Origin: Pseudomonadota bacterium
GTDB taxonomy: Bacteria; Desulfobacterota; BSN033; G020346125
Direction: 5' to 3'
DNA length: 14,074 bases
NCBI GenBank assembly: GCA_030673585.1
Contig: DAOVIU010000003.1
Location: 1-14,074, forward strand
The position numbers and the translations under genes are program-made. The notes beneath the pieces are model-generated. The model was not told where the DNA came from and searched no databases. It worked only from the letters and a program-made list of their open reading frames with translations. This document shows positions 6,784 through 12,514 of the stretch, piece by piece. Numbering within the stretch: position 1 is the first letter of the stretch; each line of letters begins with the position of its first letter.

Positions 6784-7710
6784 TTAGATAATGGTGCGTT
6801 GGAATTCGTCCACGGCACAGAGCTCGATATCGATGGTTTTGGCCAGATCATAGATGCAGTGATGAGGGTCCTTAATCCCTTGTAGGCAGAAAAGCTGGCG
6901 TTTGTGCCGTTCCCCCGCGTTAGTCCTTTCAACTGTATCAATAAGGCACCCTCGATCGCAGGCAAAACACTTCTCAGGTTGATAGGGAATGGGGGTTGCG
7001 GTTCGAGCGGCTACGAGGGCTTTATCCCATGACCAGGCCTCTCCCTCGCCTCGTTCATCGATCTCGATGCGATTCGGCCTCTTAAGGATCAGACGGCCCC
7101 GATCCAATGAAACCCTCGCGAAAAGGTCAATTTTATCACCTTTCGAAAACCGATATTTCGCCTGGAGATTCTTGCTGATGGTTATATAGCAGAGGTCCTC
7201 GAACTTGGTGAGATCCATGAAGGCCTCGCGAAAAATGATCACGAATCCGTTCAGTTCAATCCGGCCCCTTTTCCCTTGGATAATGTTTTTCATCCTCGGC
7301 TTGACGGAATAGATTGTTCCGGAGAGATTTACCTCCGTTCCTTTCAGGCCGCTCAACCAGGTTTCAAATTCCCGTAGGTCCCTCATGAATTGCGAAAATC
7401 CCTCATCCGAAAGGATGATCTCTGGACGATTGATTACCTTTTCGTCGTAGAATTCCTTGCAGCCGAAACACTTCCTTCCCACGTGCTTGAATTTCCGTGA
7501 GCAGCTGAGCCCTTTGTTCAGTTTTCTGCACCTCCAATTGAAGTAGATACAGCCACGGGGATGACAGCCCTTCTCCTTCAGAACATGATATACAGATACT
7601 TTGTTTTCAAATTGGGCATGGGCTTGTTGGACGCATCTGAATACGTCTTGTCTTTTGTAATGGTTGATCGTGGTCCGTATCCCCTGAAAGTGTCCGGTAA
7701 GCGATTTCAT
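6784..7710 (-). CDS. Cysteine-rich protein of unknown function, possible zinc-ribbon plus OB-like fold
   Basis: I do not recognise this 308-residue protein. It has 14 cysteines in two clusters. The N-terminal one is C49-x4-C54-x6-C61-x8-C70-x10-C81-x2-C84. The C-terminal one is C248-x2-C251-x3-C255-x19-C275-x9-C285, inside CFACDRGCLIDTVER. Between them, residues about 124-215 are a run of beta strands (VNLSGTIYSVKP, GRIELNGFVIIF, KGDKIDLFARV, GRLILKRPNRIEI) that reads like an OB fold; this is inference. No signal peptide or membrane helix is visible, so it is probably cytoplasmic. The first 30 residues are basic. The Cys spacing could hold zinc or an Fe-S cluster; nucleic-acid binding is a reasonable but untested guess. 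ATG 7710 has only a poor G-rich ribosome site. The neighbours give no functional hint. Confidence 0.75.
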   Translation of the reverse strand: MKSLTGHFQGIRTTINHYKRQDVFRCVQQAHAQFENKVSVYHVLKEKGCHPRGCIYFNWRCRKLNKGLSCSRKFKHVGRKCFGCKEFYDEKVINRPEIILSDEGFSQFMRDLREFETWLSGLKGTEVNLSGTIYSVKPRMKNIIQGKRGRIELNGFVIIFREAFMDLTKFEDLCYITISKNLQAKYRFSKGDKIDLFARVSLDRGRLILKRPNRIEIDERGEGEAWSWDKALVAARTATPIPYQPEKCFACDRGCLIDTVERTNAGERHKRQLFCLQGIKDPHHCIYDLAKTIDIELCAVDEFQRTII

Positions 7711-7766
7711 GGCTCGGCCCCCGTTTTCCCATGATGCGGGGATTTTTATTTATGAACAGAGTTGGT

Positions 7767-7789
7767 AATACTATTCATTTTACAGTATT
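7767..7789. promoter_or_regulatory. Inverted repeat AATACT-N11-AGTATT, possible operator
   Basis: The two 6-nt arms are perfectly complementary and AT-rich, about 57 nt upstream of the Cys-rich gene start and 220 nt upstream of the deacetylase. Spacing suits a dimeric helix-turn-helix regulator, but no regulator gene is in the window. Such short dyads also arise by chance. Confidence 0.25.
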
Positions 7790-7918
7790 TTGGAGGGGAA
7801 TGGGATGCCTTTAAGGCCTTGGTCCATTCGATCCAGCGCCAAATATCTCCAGGAAGGCTAAGGGATTCCCCCTATCGGGATCATCCCACTGCCAGTGAGG
7901 GGAGTGGTTTTTCAGGGA

Positions 7919-7948
7919 TTGATGGATTCCTGAATTTGGGGGTATAAC
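7919..7948 (+). promoter_or_regulatory. Candidate sigma-70-type promoter for the deacetylase gene
   Basis: TTGATG (7919-7924, four of six consensus) is followed after 18 nt by TATAAC (7943-7948, five of six). The leader to the TTG start would be about 55 nt. A dyad TTCAGG-N12-CCTGAA (7911-7916 and 7929-7934) spans the -35 and could be a repressor site. Confidence 0.4.
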
Positions 7949-8010
7949 TAGGGAGTCTGATTTCGCTTCAGGAGAAATGGGAATAGGGGAGGAGAATAGG
8001 GAGAGGGGTA

Positions 8011-9144
8011 TTGAAATCGGTATTTCTCCACTCTCATGAGGTGGCCAAATTCGATTTCGGTCCCGGCCATCCATACAAACCGGAAAGGGCCATCAAGACA
8101 TATGAGCTCTGTCGGCGATACGGCGTGATGGAAAGGCCATGGATGAAGACCATGGTTCCTCAACCCATCGATCCCGGGCTCTTGACCCTATTCCATGATG
8201 AGAAGTACCTAGACCTGTTACGGGAGGCCAACACCGGCAAGGTCACCCTGGACATGCTTGCCCACGGCATCGGATCGGAGGATAACCCCATTCTACCGGG
8301 AATTTATGAATGGTCCCTTATGACCGCCGGGGCCACGTATATGGGGATGAGGATCGTGGCCGAGGGGGAGGCGGATGTGGTCTTCAATCCCCTGGGGGGA
8401 TTCCACCATGCACGCAAGGACTATGCCGAGGGTTTTTGCTATGTCAATGACGTCGCCATCGCCATTTCAGATGCCATGAAAAGGGGATTGAAGGTGGCAT
8501 TCATCGATGTCGATGCCCATCACTGCAATGGGGTACAGGACGCCTTCTACGAAGAGAACCGAGTCCTGGTCGTTTCGCTCCATGAGACCGGGGAAGCCCT
8601 CTATCCCTGGACGGGAAAGGTCGACGAGATCGGCTCTGGTAAGGGGACGGGGTACAACATCAACATACCCTTGGCCGAGGGGACGGACGATGAGGTCTAC
8701 ATCTATGCATTCCAGGAGGTGGTTCCGCCAATTGTCAGGGCCTTTCAACCCGATTTTGTGGTAGCGGAAATCGGGGCCGATACCCTGAGGTCGGATCCCC
8801 TAACTGACCTGATGTTGACCAACAACGCATACCAGGAAGTGGTAAAAGCAATCAAGGACTTTTCTCAGCCGCTCCTTGCTCTTGGAGGAGGCGGATATGA
8901 CATATATCGGACGGCCCGATGCTGGGTCCTTGCTTGGGCCATATTCAACGAGGTGGAGCCCGAAGACGAATTCGCCGGTACCGTGGGGGGGATGATGTTC
9001 GGGCCCGAGATGGAGGTGAGCACCCTTTACGATGTGCCTCGCCCAGCGACGGGACAGGTTAAGGAGAAGGCTTTCGACAAGGCCAGGGAGTCCATAGAAT
9101 TTATCACGTCGAGAATTTTTCCCCTCCACGGAATAGAGGGGTAA
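8011..9144 (+). CDS. Histone-deacetylase-family enzyme, AcuC-like
   Basis: This 377-residue protein matches the class I-like arginase/deacetylase fold used by bacterial acetoin-utilisation protein AcuC. These are zinc hydrolases that remove acetyl groups from lysines (AcuC acts on acetyl-CoA synthetase) or from small polyamine-like molecules. Key residues are present: tandem His132-His133 (GGFHHA), the Asp-His dyad region and zinc ligands Asp168 and His170 (FIDVDAHHCNG), the third ligand Asp257 (GADTLRSDPL), and the catalytic Tyr296 (LGGGGYDIY). Length and order are normal, and it is probably active and cytoplasmic. The start is a TTG behind GAGAGGGG (8001-8008); no ATG suits the N-terminus MKSVFLHSHEVAKFDFGPGHP, which is the family's standard opening. 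A GNAT acetyltransferase gene converges 7 nt away. The true substrate is not settled, so I give no gene symbol. Confidence 0.92.
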   Translation: MKSVFLHSHEVAKFDFGPGHPYKPERAIKTYELCRRYGVMERPWMKTMVPQPIDPGLLTLFHDEKYLDLLREANTGKVTLDMLAHGIGSEDNPILPGIYEWSLMTAGATYMGMRIVAEGEADVVFNPLGGFHHARKDYAEGFCYVNDVAIAISDAMKRGLKVAFIDVDAHHCNGVQDAFYEENRVLVVSLHETGEALYPWTGKVDEIGSGKGTGYNINIPLAEGTDDEVYIYAFQEVVPPIVRAFQPDFVVAEIGADTLRSDPLTDLMLTNNAYQEVVKAIKDFSQPLLALGGGGYDIYRTARCWVLAWAIFNEVEPEDEFAGTVGGMMFGPEMEVSTLYDVPRPATGQVKEKAFDKARESIEFITSRIFPLHGIEG

Positions 9145-9151
9145 ATAGCCT

Positions 9152-9661
9152 TTAAGGGTTGGCCACCATCAGCCGTTCTGTATCCGGCCCACTGGCGAAG
9201 TAAAACCCGGTCTTTTTAAGAACCGTAATGGCGATCCGGTTCAGGTTTTCAACTACAACCCATACCCTTTCACAGTCCATAACCCTGGCCGCATCCAAAA
9301 TGGAAAAGGTCAGGGCTTGACCGATCCCGTTATTTTGATAGTCCTGGTGAACGAAGATCATAAATTCCCGGGCTTTGCCAGACACCGGCCTATCCAGGGC
9401 GGCATGGCCTACAATCCGACCCTCAAAAAGGGCGACAATATTGAACCACGCATCCGCAATTCCCATTATCCATTTTTGGCGATTTTCTTCCTGCGCCGGA
9501 GGCAGCCCCATGGTCCTTCCCTTGGGCTCGAAATCATCGTACATCTTGGATAGGGCGTCGAAGTCGCCGTTCTCGAGCGGTCGAAGCAGGATGGTTCTCC
9601 CCAGCTTATCCTTGATAGTCTGTCGAGGAGAAATGAGCGTCACCTTTGGCCTTTTCCTCAC
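9152..9661 (-). CDS. GNAT-family N-acetyltransferase
   Basis: This 169-residue single-domain protein carries the GNAT acetyl-CoA site: strand REFMIFVHQDYQ leading into the pyrophosphate loop QNNGIGQAL (about residues 107-115), the helix after it, then NLNRIAITVLKKTGFYFA, the usual strand-helix near the C-terminus. It should transfer an acyl group from acyl-CoA to an amine; the acceptor is unknown. It faces the AcuC-like deacetylase with only 7 nt between stop codons, recalling acuA-acuC, where the GNAT partner acetylates acetyl-CoA synthetase. Sequence alone does not show that this is AcuA-like. The start is uncertain. GTG 9661 has no ribosome site (its upstream is C-rich), whereas GTG 9643 has AAAGG six nt upstream and loses only six residues. 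Confidence 0.88.
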   Translation of the reverse strand: MRKRPKVTLISPRQTIKDKLGRTILLRPLENGDFDALSKMYDDFEPKGRTMGLPPAQEENRQKWIMGIADAWFNIVALFEGRIVGHAALDRPVSGKAREFMIFVHQDYQNNGIGQALTFSILDAARVMDCERVWVVVENLNRIAITVLKKTGFYFASGPDTERLMVANP

Positions 9662-9685
9662 TACAGGAGGGAATCATCACCCGGT

Positions 9686-9714
9686 AGCATAGTAGATACT
9701 AGGGCTTAAATCAA
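9686..9714 (-). promoter_or_regulatory. Candidate promoter for the acetyltransferase gene
   Basis: On the minus strand TTGATT (9714-9709) is followed after 17 nt by TATGCT (9691-9686); each matches four of six consensus bases. Transcription would begin near 9679, just upstream of the GTG starts. Confidence 0.3.
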
Positions 9715-9782
9715 TGGGAGAATGGGGCGAGAATTCGGGGTTTCTGGACGACCCCACTATGCCCTTCAGGGGCCAATTTTCG

Positions 9783-9810
9783 TTGCCGTGGAGGAGAGAT
9801 CTGGTATAGG
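9783..9810 (+). promoter_or_regulatory. Candidate promoter for the PhzF-family gene
   Basis: TTGCCG (9783-9788) is followed after 16 nt by TATAGG (9805-9810), four of six consensus bases each. The leader would be about 100 nt. The 16-nt spacer equals that of the two stronger promoters at 11243 and 11687. Confidence 0.3.
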
Positions 9811-9917
9811 ATTCCATAGAGCTCCCGAATAGGGAAGGGGGCAACAGCTTCTATCCGGAAGAATCGGGTGATATTTACCCACAACCTCCCTCAGTTACTA
9901 TGATTTGAGGAGGCTCC

Positions 9918-10826
9918 ATGAAGGAATATCGGTTTGTTCAGGTGGATGTGTTCACGCGGGACATCTTTGGGGGAAATCCCCTGGCCGTTTATCCCAACGC
10001 GGAGGGGCTGAATCGAGAAGAGATGCAGAGAATTGCCCGGGAAATGAATCTCTCCGAGACGACCTTTGTGTTCGACTCCAGCTCTTCCGAGGCGGATTTT
10101 ACGGTGAGAATCTTTACCCCCCAACGGGAAATCCCCTTCGCGGGCCACCCGGTCATCGGAACCTGTTTCGTCCTGGGTGAAGAGGGGAGGATGGGCCCAA
10201 AGGAGGGGAAAAGGGCGACGAAATTGGAATTGGGGTTGGGGGTTTTTCCGGTGGAGGTCGCGTTTCTCGGAGAGGAGCCCGTATTAGTCAAAATGGAACA
10301 GAGATCACCGGAGTTTCTGGGCACCTATGATGAGGTGGAGGTTCTGGCCAGGCTCCTTTCCCTGCCCTTAGAGAGATTAGATCTGCTCAAGGGTCCTGCT
10401 GAGGTAGTCTCCACAGGGCTTCCATTTCTCATCGTGCCCCTTACCTCTCAAAGGGCGTTATCTCGGGCGAAGATCAACCCATCTATCTTGGAGACGGTGG
10501 CTCAGGAACTGGACACCTCGCTGGTTGCCCCTTTCACCAAGGAGGGAATGGAAGGGAATCGAATTCGTGCTCGGGTATTTGCGCCCTTCCATGGTGTCCC
10601 CGAGGACCCGGCAACGGGAAGCGCGGCGGGATGTTTCGGCGCATACCTGGTCAAGCATGGGGTAATAAAGACGGAACCCATTACCGGCGTTGAGATTGAA
10701 CAGGGAATGGAAATGCGTCGCCCCAGCCTGATTCAGGTGGAGCTCGCCATACGAGAGGAGACCATTGAAAAGGTATGGGTGTCGGGAAACGCGGTCAGAG
10801 TTCTTGAAGGCACAATCCGCTTTTGA
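9918..10826 (+). CDS. PhzF-family isomerase/epimerase
   Basis: This 302-residue protein has the two-lobed diaminopimelate-epimerase-like fold of the PhzF family. The opening FVQVDVFT and GGNPLAV are typical. The general-base Glu47 sits in NLSETTFV, His77 in PFAGHPVIGT, and Asp230 in the C-terminal lobe motif PEDPATGSAAG, corresponding to the Glu, His and Asp of characterised PhzF. PhzF itself isomerises a phenazine precursor, but no other phenazine gene is present. Most family members are uncharacterised isomerases or epimerases, so a phenazine role is not supported. ATG 9918 follows GAGGAGG (9906-9912) with ideal spacing. The gene is monocistronic in appearance, with divergent acetyltransferase upstream and no clear terminator downstream. 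Cytoplasmic; substrate unknown. Confidence 0.92.
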   Translation: MKEYRFVQVDVFTRDIFGGNPLAVYPNAEGLNREEMQRIAREMNLSETTFVFDSSSSEADFTVRIFTPQREIPFAGHPVIGTCFVLGEEGRMGPKEGKRATKLELGLGVFPVEVAFLGEEPVLVKMEQRSPEFLGTYDEVEVLARLLSLPLERLDLLKGPAEVVSTGLPFLIVPLTSQRALSRAKINPSILETVAQELDTSLVAPFTKEGMEGNRIRARVFAPFHGVPEDPATGSAAGCFGAYLVKHGVIKTEPITGVEIEQGMEMRRPSLIQVELAIREETIEKVWVSGNAVRVLEGTIRF

Positions 10827-10857
10827 TGAAACCGCCAATAGTGGATGGGCCCAGTTG

Positions 10858-11187
10858 TTACCTATTACCCCTGTTCCCTCTTCTTTTTTTGGCGGAGAGA
10901 AATTTCTCCTCATCTATAATCCGGGGGGAAATGCCCCGAAATCCGCCCAATGCCTTATCGGGAGGTAGCCTGATCCAAGCAATGCCGAGTTCCTCGGTGA
11001 TCTTTATGATCTCATCATCGGGTTGCACCTTCTTCATAGGGTAAAACGTTACCAGATGCGTGGATAAAAAAGCAAACGTAGTGGTTTCGGATGTTATATG
11101 CATGGGGAATCGAAGGATCTTTATCTTTTCGTTAGAAACATGCAGTTTGAAACAACTGGAATAAGCCCCGTCAAAAGTCCTGGCCAT
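10858..11187 (-). CDS. Doubtful small hypothetical protein (109 aa)
   Basis: This minus-strand frame lies in the gene-poor stretch after the PhzF-family gene. Its second half (from Met51 at 11037, KKVQPDDEIIKITEELGIAW and on to DEEKFLSAKKRRG) has codon use and amphipathic composition like a real protein. The first half reads poorly and has no recognisable motif. Ribosome sites are weak at every possible start: AGAGGGG abuts ATG 11187, and nothing lies before ATG 11103 or 11037. No signal peptide or membrane helix is visible. It may be a small real gene starting at 11037, a decayed gene remnant, or chance. I do not recognise a family. Confidence 0.35.
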   Translation of the reverse strand: MARTFDGAYSSCFKLHVSNEKIKILRFPMHITSETTTFAFLSTHLVTFYPMKKVQPDDEIIKITEELGIAWIRLPPDKALGGFRGISPRIIDEEKFLSAKKRRGNRGNR

Positions 11188-11242
11188 CCCCTCTATTCCA
11201 ACCGGAAAAGAGAAGAAGGAACTTCAGCTCCCCCTTTGTTTC

Positions 11243-11270
11243 TTGACATGGGATGTTGGCCTGCTAGAAT
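11243..11270 (+). promoter_or_regulatory. Strong sigma-70-type promoter
   Basis: A perfect -35 TTGACA (11243-11248) is followed after 16 nt by TAGAAT (11265-11270, five of six). It is the best promoter match in the window and points at the truncated exported protein starting at 11369, leaving a leader of about 90 nt. Confidence 0.7.
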
Positions 11271-11368
11271 TGGAAAGGTCAACAAAGGAAGGAGTGCTGG
11301 CGGCGGACCCGGCATGCATTTTCTCGGGTGAAATGGAGGGCTTCCTCCATTCTTATTGGGGAGACATA

Positions 11369-11536
11369 ATGAAAAAGGTCATACTCAGCTTCGTAATCCT
11401 CGTATTTTGGATATCTCCTTCATCAGCGGAAACCTATGATAGTCCATTTGGTTTTACCATTGACATCGCCCCTCATTGGCTGATTATAAGCAAGCAAGAG
11501 GTGAAAGAAAATCCGGATCTATTCAACCCATGGTGA
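11369..11536 (+). pseudogene. Exported protein stub (55 aa), probably 3'-truncated
   Basis: ATG 11369 follows GGGGAGA (11358-11364) and opens a classical signal peptide: KK, a hydrophobic core (VILSFVILVFWI), then SPSSA with predicted cleavage before Glu21. The mature part begins ETYDSPFGFTIDIAPHWLII and stops 35 residues after the cleavage site at TGA (11534-11536). I recall longer bacterial exported proteins in which a Y-x-S-x-FGF-x-IDIP-x-HW start is followed by a full domain of one to two hundred residues; here nothing matching follows in any frame. The strong promoter at 11243 and good ribosome site are still in place, so the gene probably lost its 3' part by deletion. It could also be a genuine 35-residue secreted peptide. 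Confidence 0.55.
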
Positions 11537-11609
11537 GCGGGCAACCCCTTTCGGAGGCAAGAAGGCGACGGTCCAGGCCGCCCTCCATAGTGTGGAATTT
11601 TAGCCCGCT
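11536..11609 (+). repeat. Nested inverted repeats after the exported-protein stub
   Basis: AGCGGGC (11536-11542) pairs with GCCCGCT (11603-11609). Inside, GGAG (11553-11556) pairs with CTCC (11583-11586), and GGCG (11564-11567) with CGCC (11579-11582). This gives a three-tier stem beginning on the last base of the stub's stop codon and followed by TTTC, too few T for a standard terminator. It may be a folded 3' end or chance. Confidence 0.35.
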
Positions 11610-11686
11610 TTCATATCTATCTCAGCCCATTTCTTAGAATCGAGAGAACATGAGAGCTATTTGAAATCTGGTGGGATTTTTCCATC

Positions 11687-11714
11687 TTGACAGAAGGGCC
11701 CGTTGGGCTATATA
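11687..11714 (+). promoter_or_regulatory. Sigma-70-type promoter of the methyltransferase gene
   Basis: A perfect -35 TTGACA (11687-11692) is followed after 16 nt by TATATA (11709-11714, four of six). It has the same spacer as the promoter at 11243. The leader to ATG 11818 would be about 95 nt and contains a 15-nt palindrome. Confidence 0.6.
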
Positions 11715-11743
11715 CACCGTGGACAGATAGGGCAAGTCAAGCC

Positions 11744-11758
11744 GGCTCACAGTGAGCC
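11744..11758. promoter_or_regulatory. Perfect palindrome GGCTCAC-A-GTGAGCC in the methyltransferase leader
   Basis: The two 7-nt arms are exactly complementary around one central base, 30 nt downstream of the -10 box. The position suits a repressor operator. As RNA it could fold only as a short hairpin of about five pairs. Confidence 0.4.
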
Positions 11759-11817
11759 CAGGCCTCTCGTGATAGGGATTGTTCCGTCATTTTCGTCGTC
11801 AAGGAGTTCCATGAAAA

Positions 11818-12384
11818 ATGCACTACTGGGATGAGAGGTACAGAAAAGGGGGGTTTGAGTGGGGGTGTGAACGGACCATAGTGGCGGACATTGCACGGGA
11901 TATTATGGAGCAAAGGAAATTCAAAAGGGTATTGGATGGAGGTTGTGGATATGGACGTGACTGTATCTATTTGGCCAAAGAGGGGTTCGATGCAGTGGGA
12001 ATAGACGTTTCGGCTGAGGCTCTGAGATTGGCAAGGGAGTGGGCGAACAACGAGGGAGTGGCCGTGGGTTTTAGGGATATGGATATTGCGGATACCATCT
12101 TTGAGGATTTTTTCTTTGATACCGTTATCATGTTCAACACCTTCCATTTAATGCTGGAAAAGCCCAGGGAGAAGGCCATAGCCGAAATATATCGGATACT
12201 CAAAAATGGGGGAGTGTTAGTCCAGGCGATGTTCTCCAGAAACGAGAACGGATTTGGTGAGGGGATTGAGGTGGAGGAAAATACCTTTGAGTTTAAACGT
12301 GACAGGCCGGTACATGTACATTTTTTTTTCCGAGGGCGAGATAAGAAGTGCCTTCGCTCAATTTGCCATTGTTCAATTGGATGA
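11818..12384 (+). CDS. Class I SAM-dependent methyltransferase, frameshifted near its C-terminus
   Basis: The frame starts HYWDERYRKGGFEWG, typical of small TehB/thiopurine-type methyltransferases. Motif I is VLDGGCGYGR (residues 38-47), the ribose-binding acidic residue is Asp63 (VGIDVS), and motif IV/post-II is DTVIMFNTFHLML (101-113). These bind S-adenosylmethionine; the methyl acceptor (small molecule, metalloid or other) cannot be told. After His168 the frame enters a run of nine T and the next residues (FRGRDKKCLRSICHCSIG) look random before a stop at 12382. The +1 frame continues naturally as SEGEIRSAFAQFAIVQLDE and ends HREWLMVAERI at 12463. With eight T the gene would be one frame of 214 residues. 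An in-frame TGA just before ATG 11818 rules out an earlier start. Confidence 0.85.
   Translation: MHYWDERYRKGGFEWGCERTIVADIARDIMEQRKFKRVLDGGCGYGRDCIYLAKEGFDAVGIDVSAEALRLAREWANNEGVAVGFRDMDIADTIFEDFFFDTVIMFNTFHLMLEKPREKAIAEIYRILKNGGVLVQAMFSRNENGFGEGIEVEENTFEFKRDRPVHVHFFFRGRDKKCLRSICHCSIG
12321..12329 (+). other. T9 homopolymer carrying the methyltransferase frameshift; remaining tail reads to 12463
   Basis: Nine consecutive T separate the two reading frames of the methyltransferase. Removing one T joins them exactly: 11818-12463 minus one base is 215 codons including the stop. The run may be a read error, a phase-variable tract, a site of transcriptional slippage, or a fixed mutation. The separated tail (12330-12463) ends with the HxEWLMVAER pattern usual for this family. 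Confidence 0.8.
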
Positions 12385-12514
12385 GGTAGATATCCGTGAC
12401 GTTCATCAAGGTGGAGATCATCACTGCCACAGGGAATGGCTCATGGTGGCGGAGAGAATATGAAGGGGGTGGTTGGATAACGAATTTTGGTACAATAAGA
12501 GGGGAATGAAGATA

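Larger units (their letters stand above)
7711..8010. other. Divergent intergenic region between the Cys-rich and deacetylase genes
   Basis: This 300-nt gap must hold promoters for both flanking genes. It contains a perfect 6-bp dyad AATACT-N11-AGTATT (7767-7772 and 7784-7789), a possible operator. It also has a very short open frame (ATG 7804, 18 codons) that does have a well-placed GGAGGGG ribosome site (7792-7798), and a promoter-like pair at 7919-7948. The 61-codon frame at 7762-7947 starts at TTG and shows no coding character, so I do not call it. Confidence 0.5.

Noticed and set aside
9121..9141. Hairpin CCCCTC/GAGGGG at the end of the deacetylase gene as a terminator
   Set aside because: The stem is inside codons and neither strand has a T-run after it.
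9918..10826. Phenazine biosynthesis locus
   Set aside because: Only a PhzF-family protein is present. That family is broad and no phzA, B, D, E or G homolog is nearby.
10832..10895. Inverted repeat CCGCCAA/TTGGCGG after the PhzF-family gene
   Set aside because: The arms are 50 nt apart and the T-run precedes the second arm, so it does not form a terminator.
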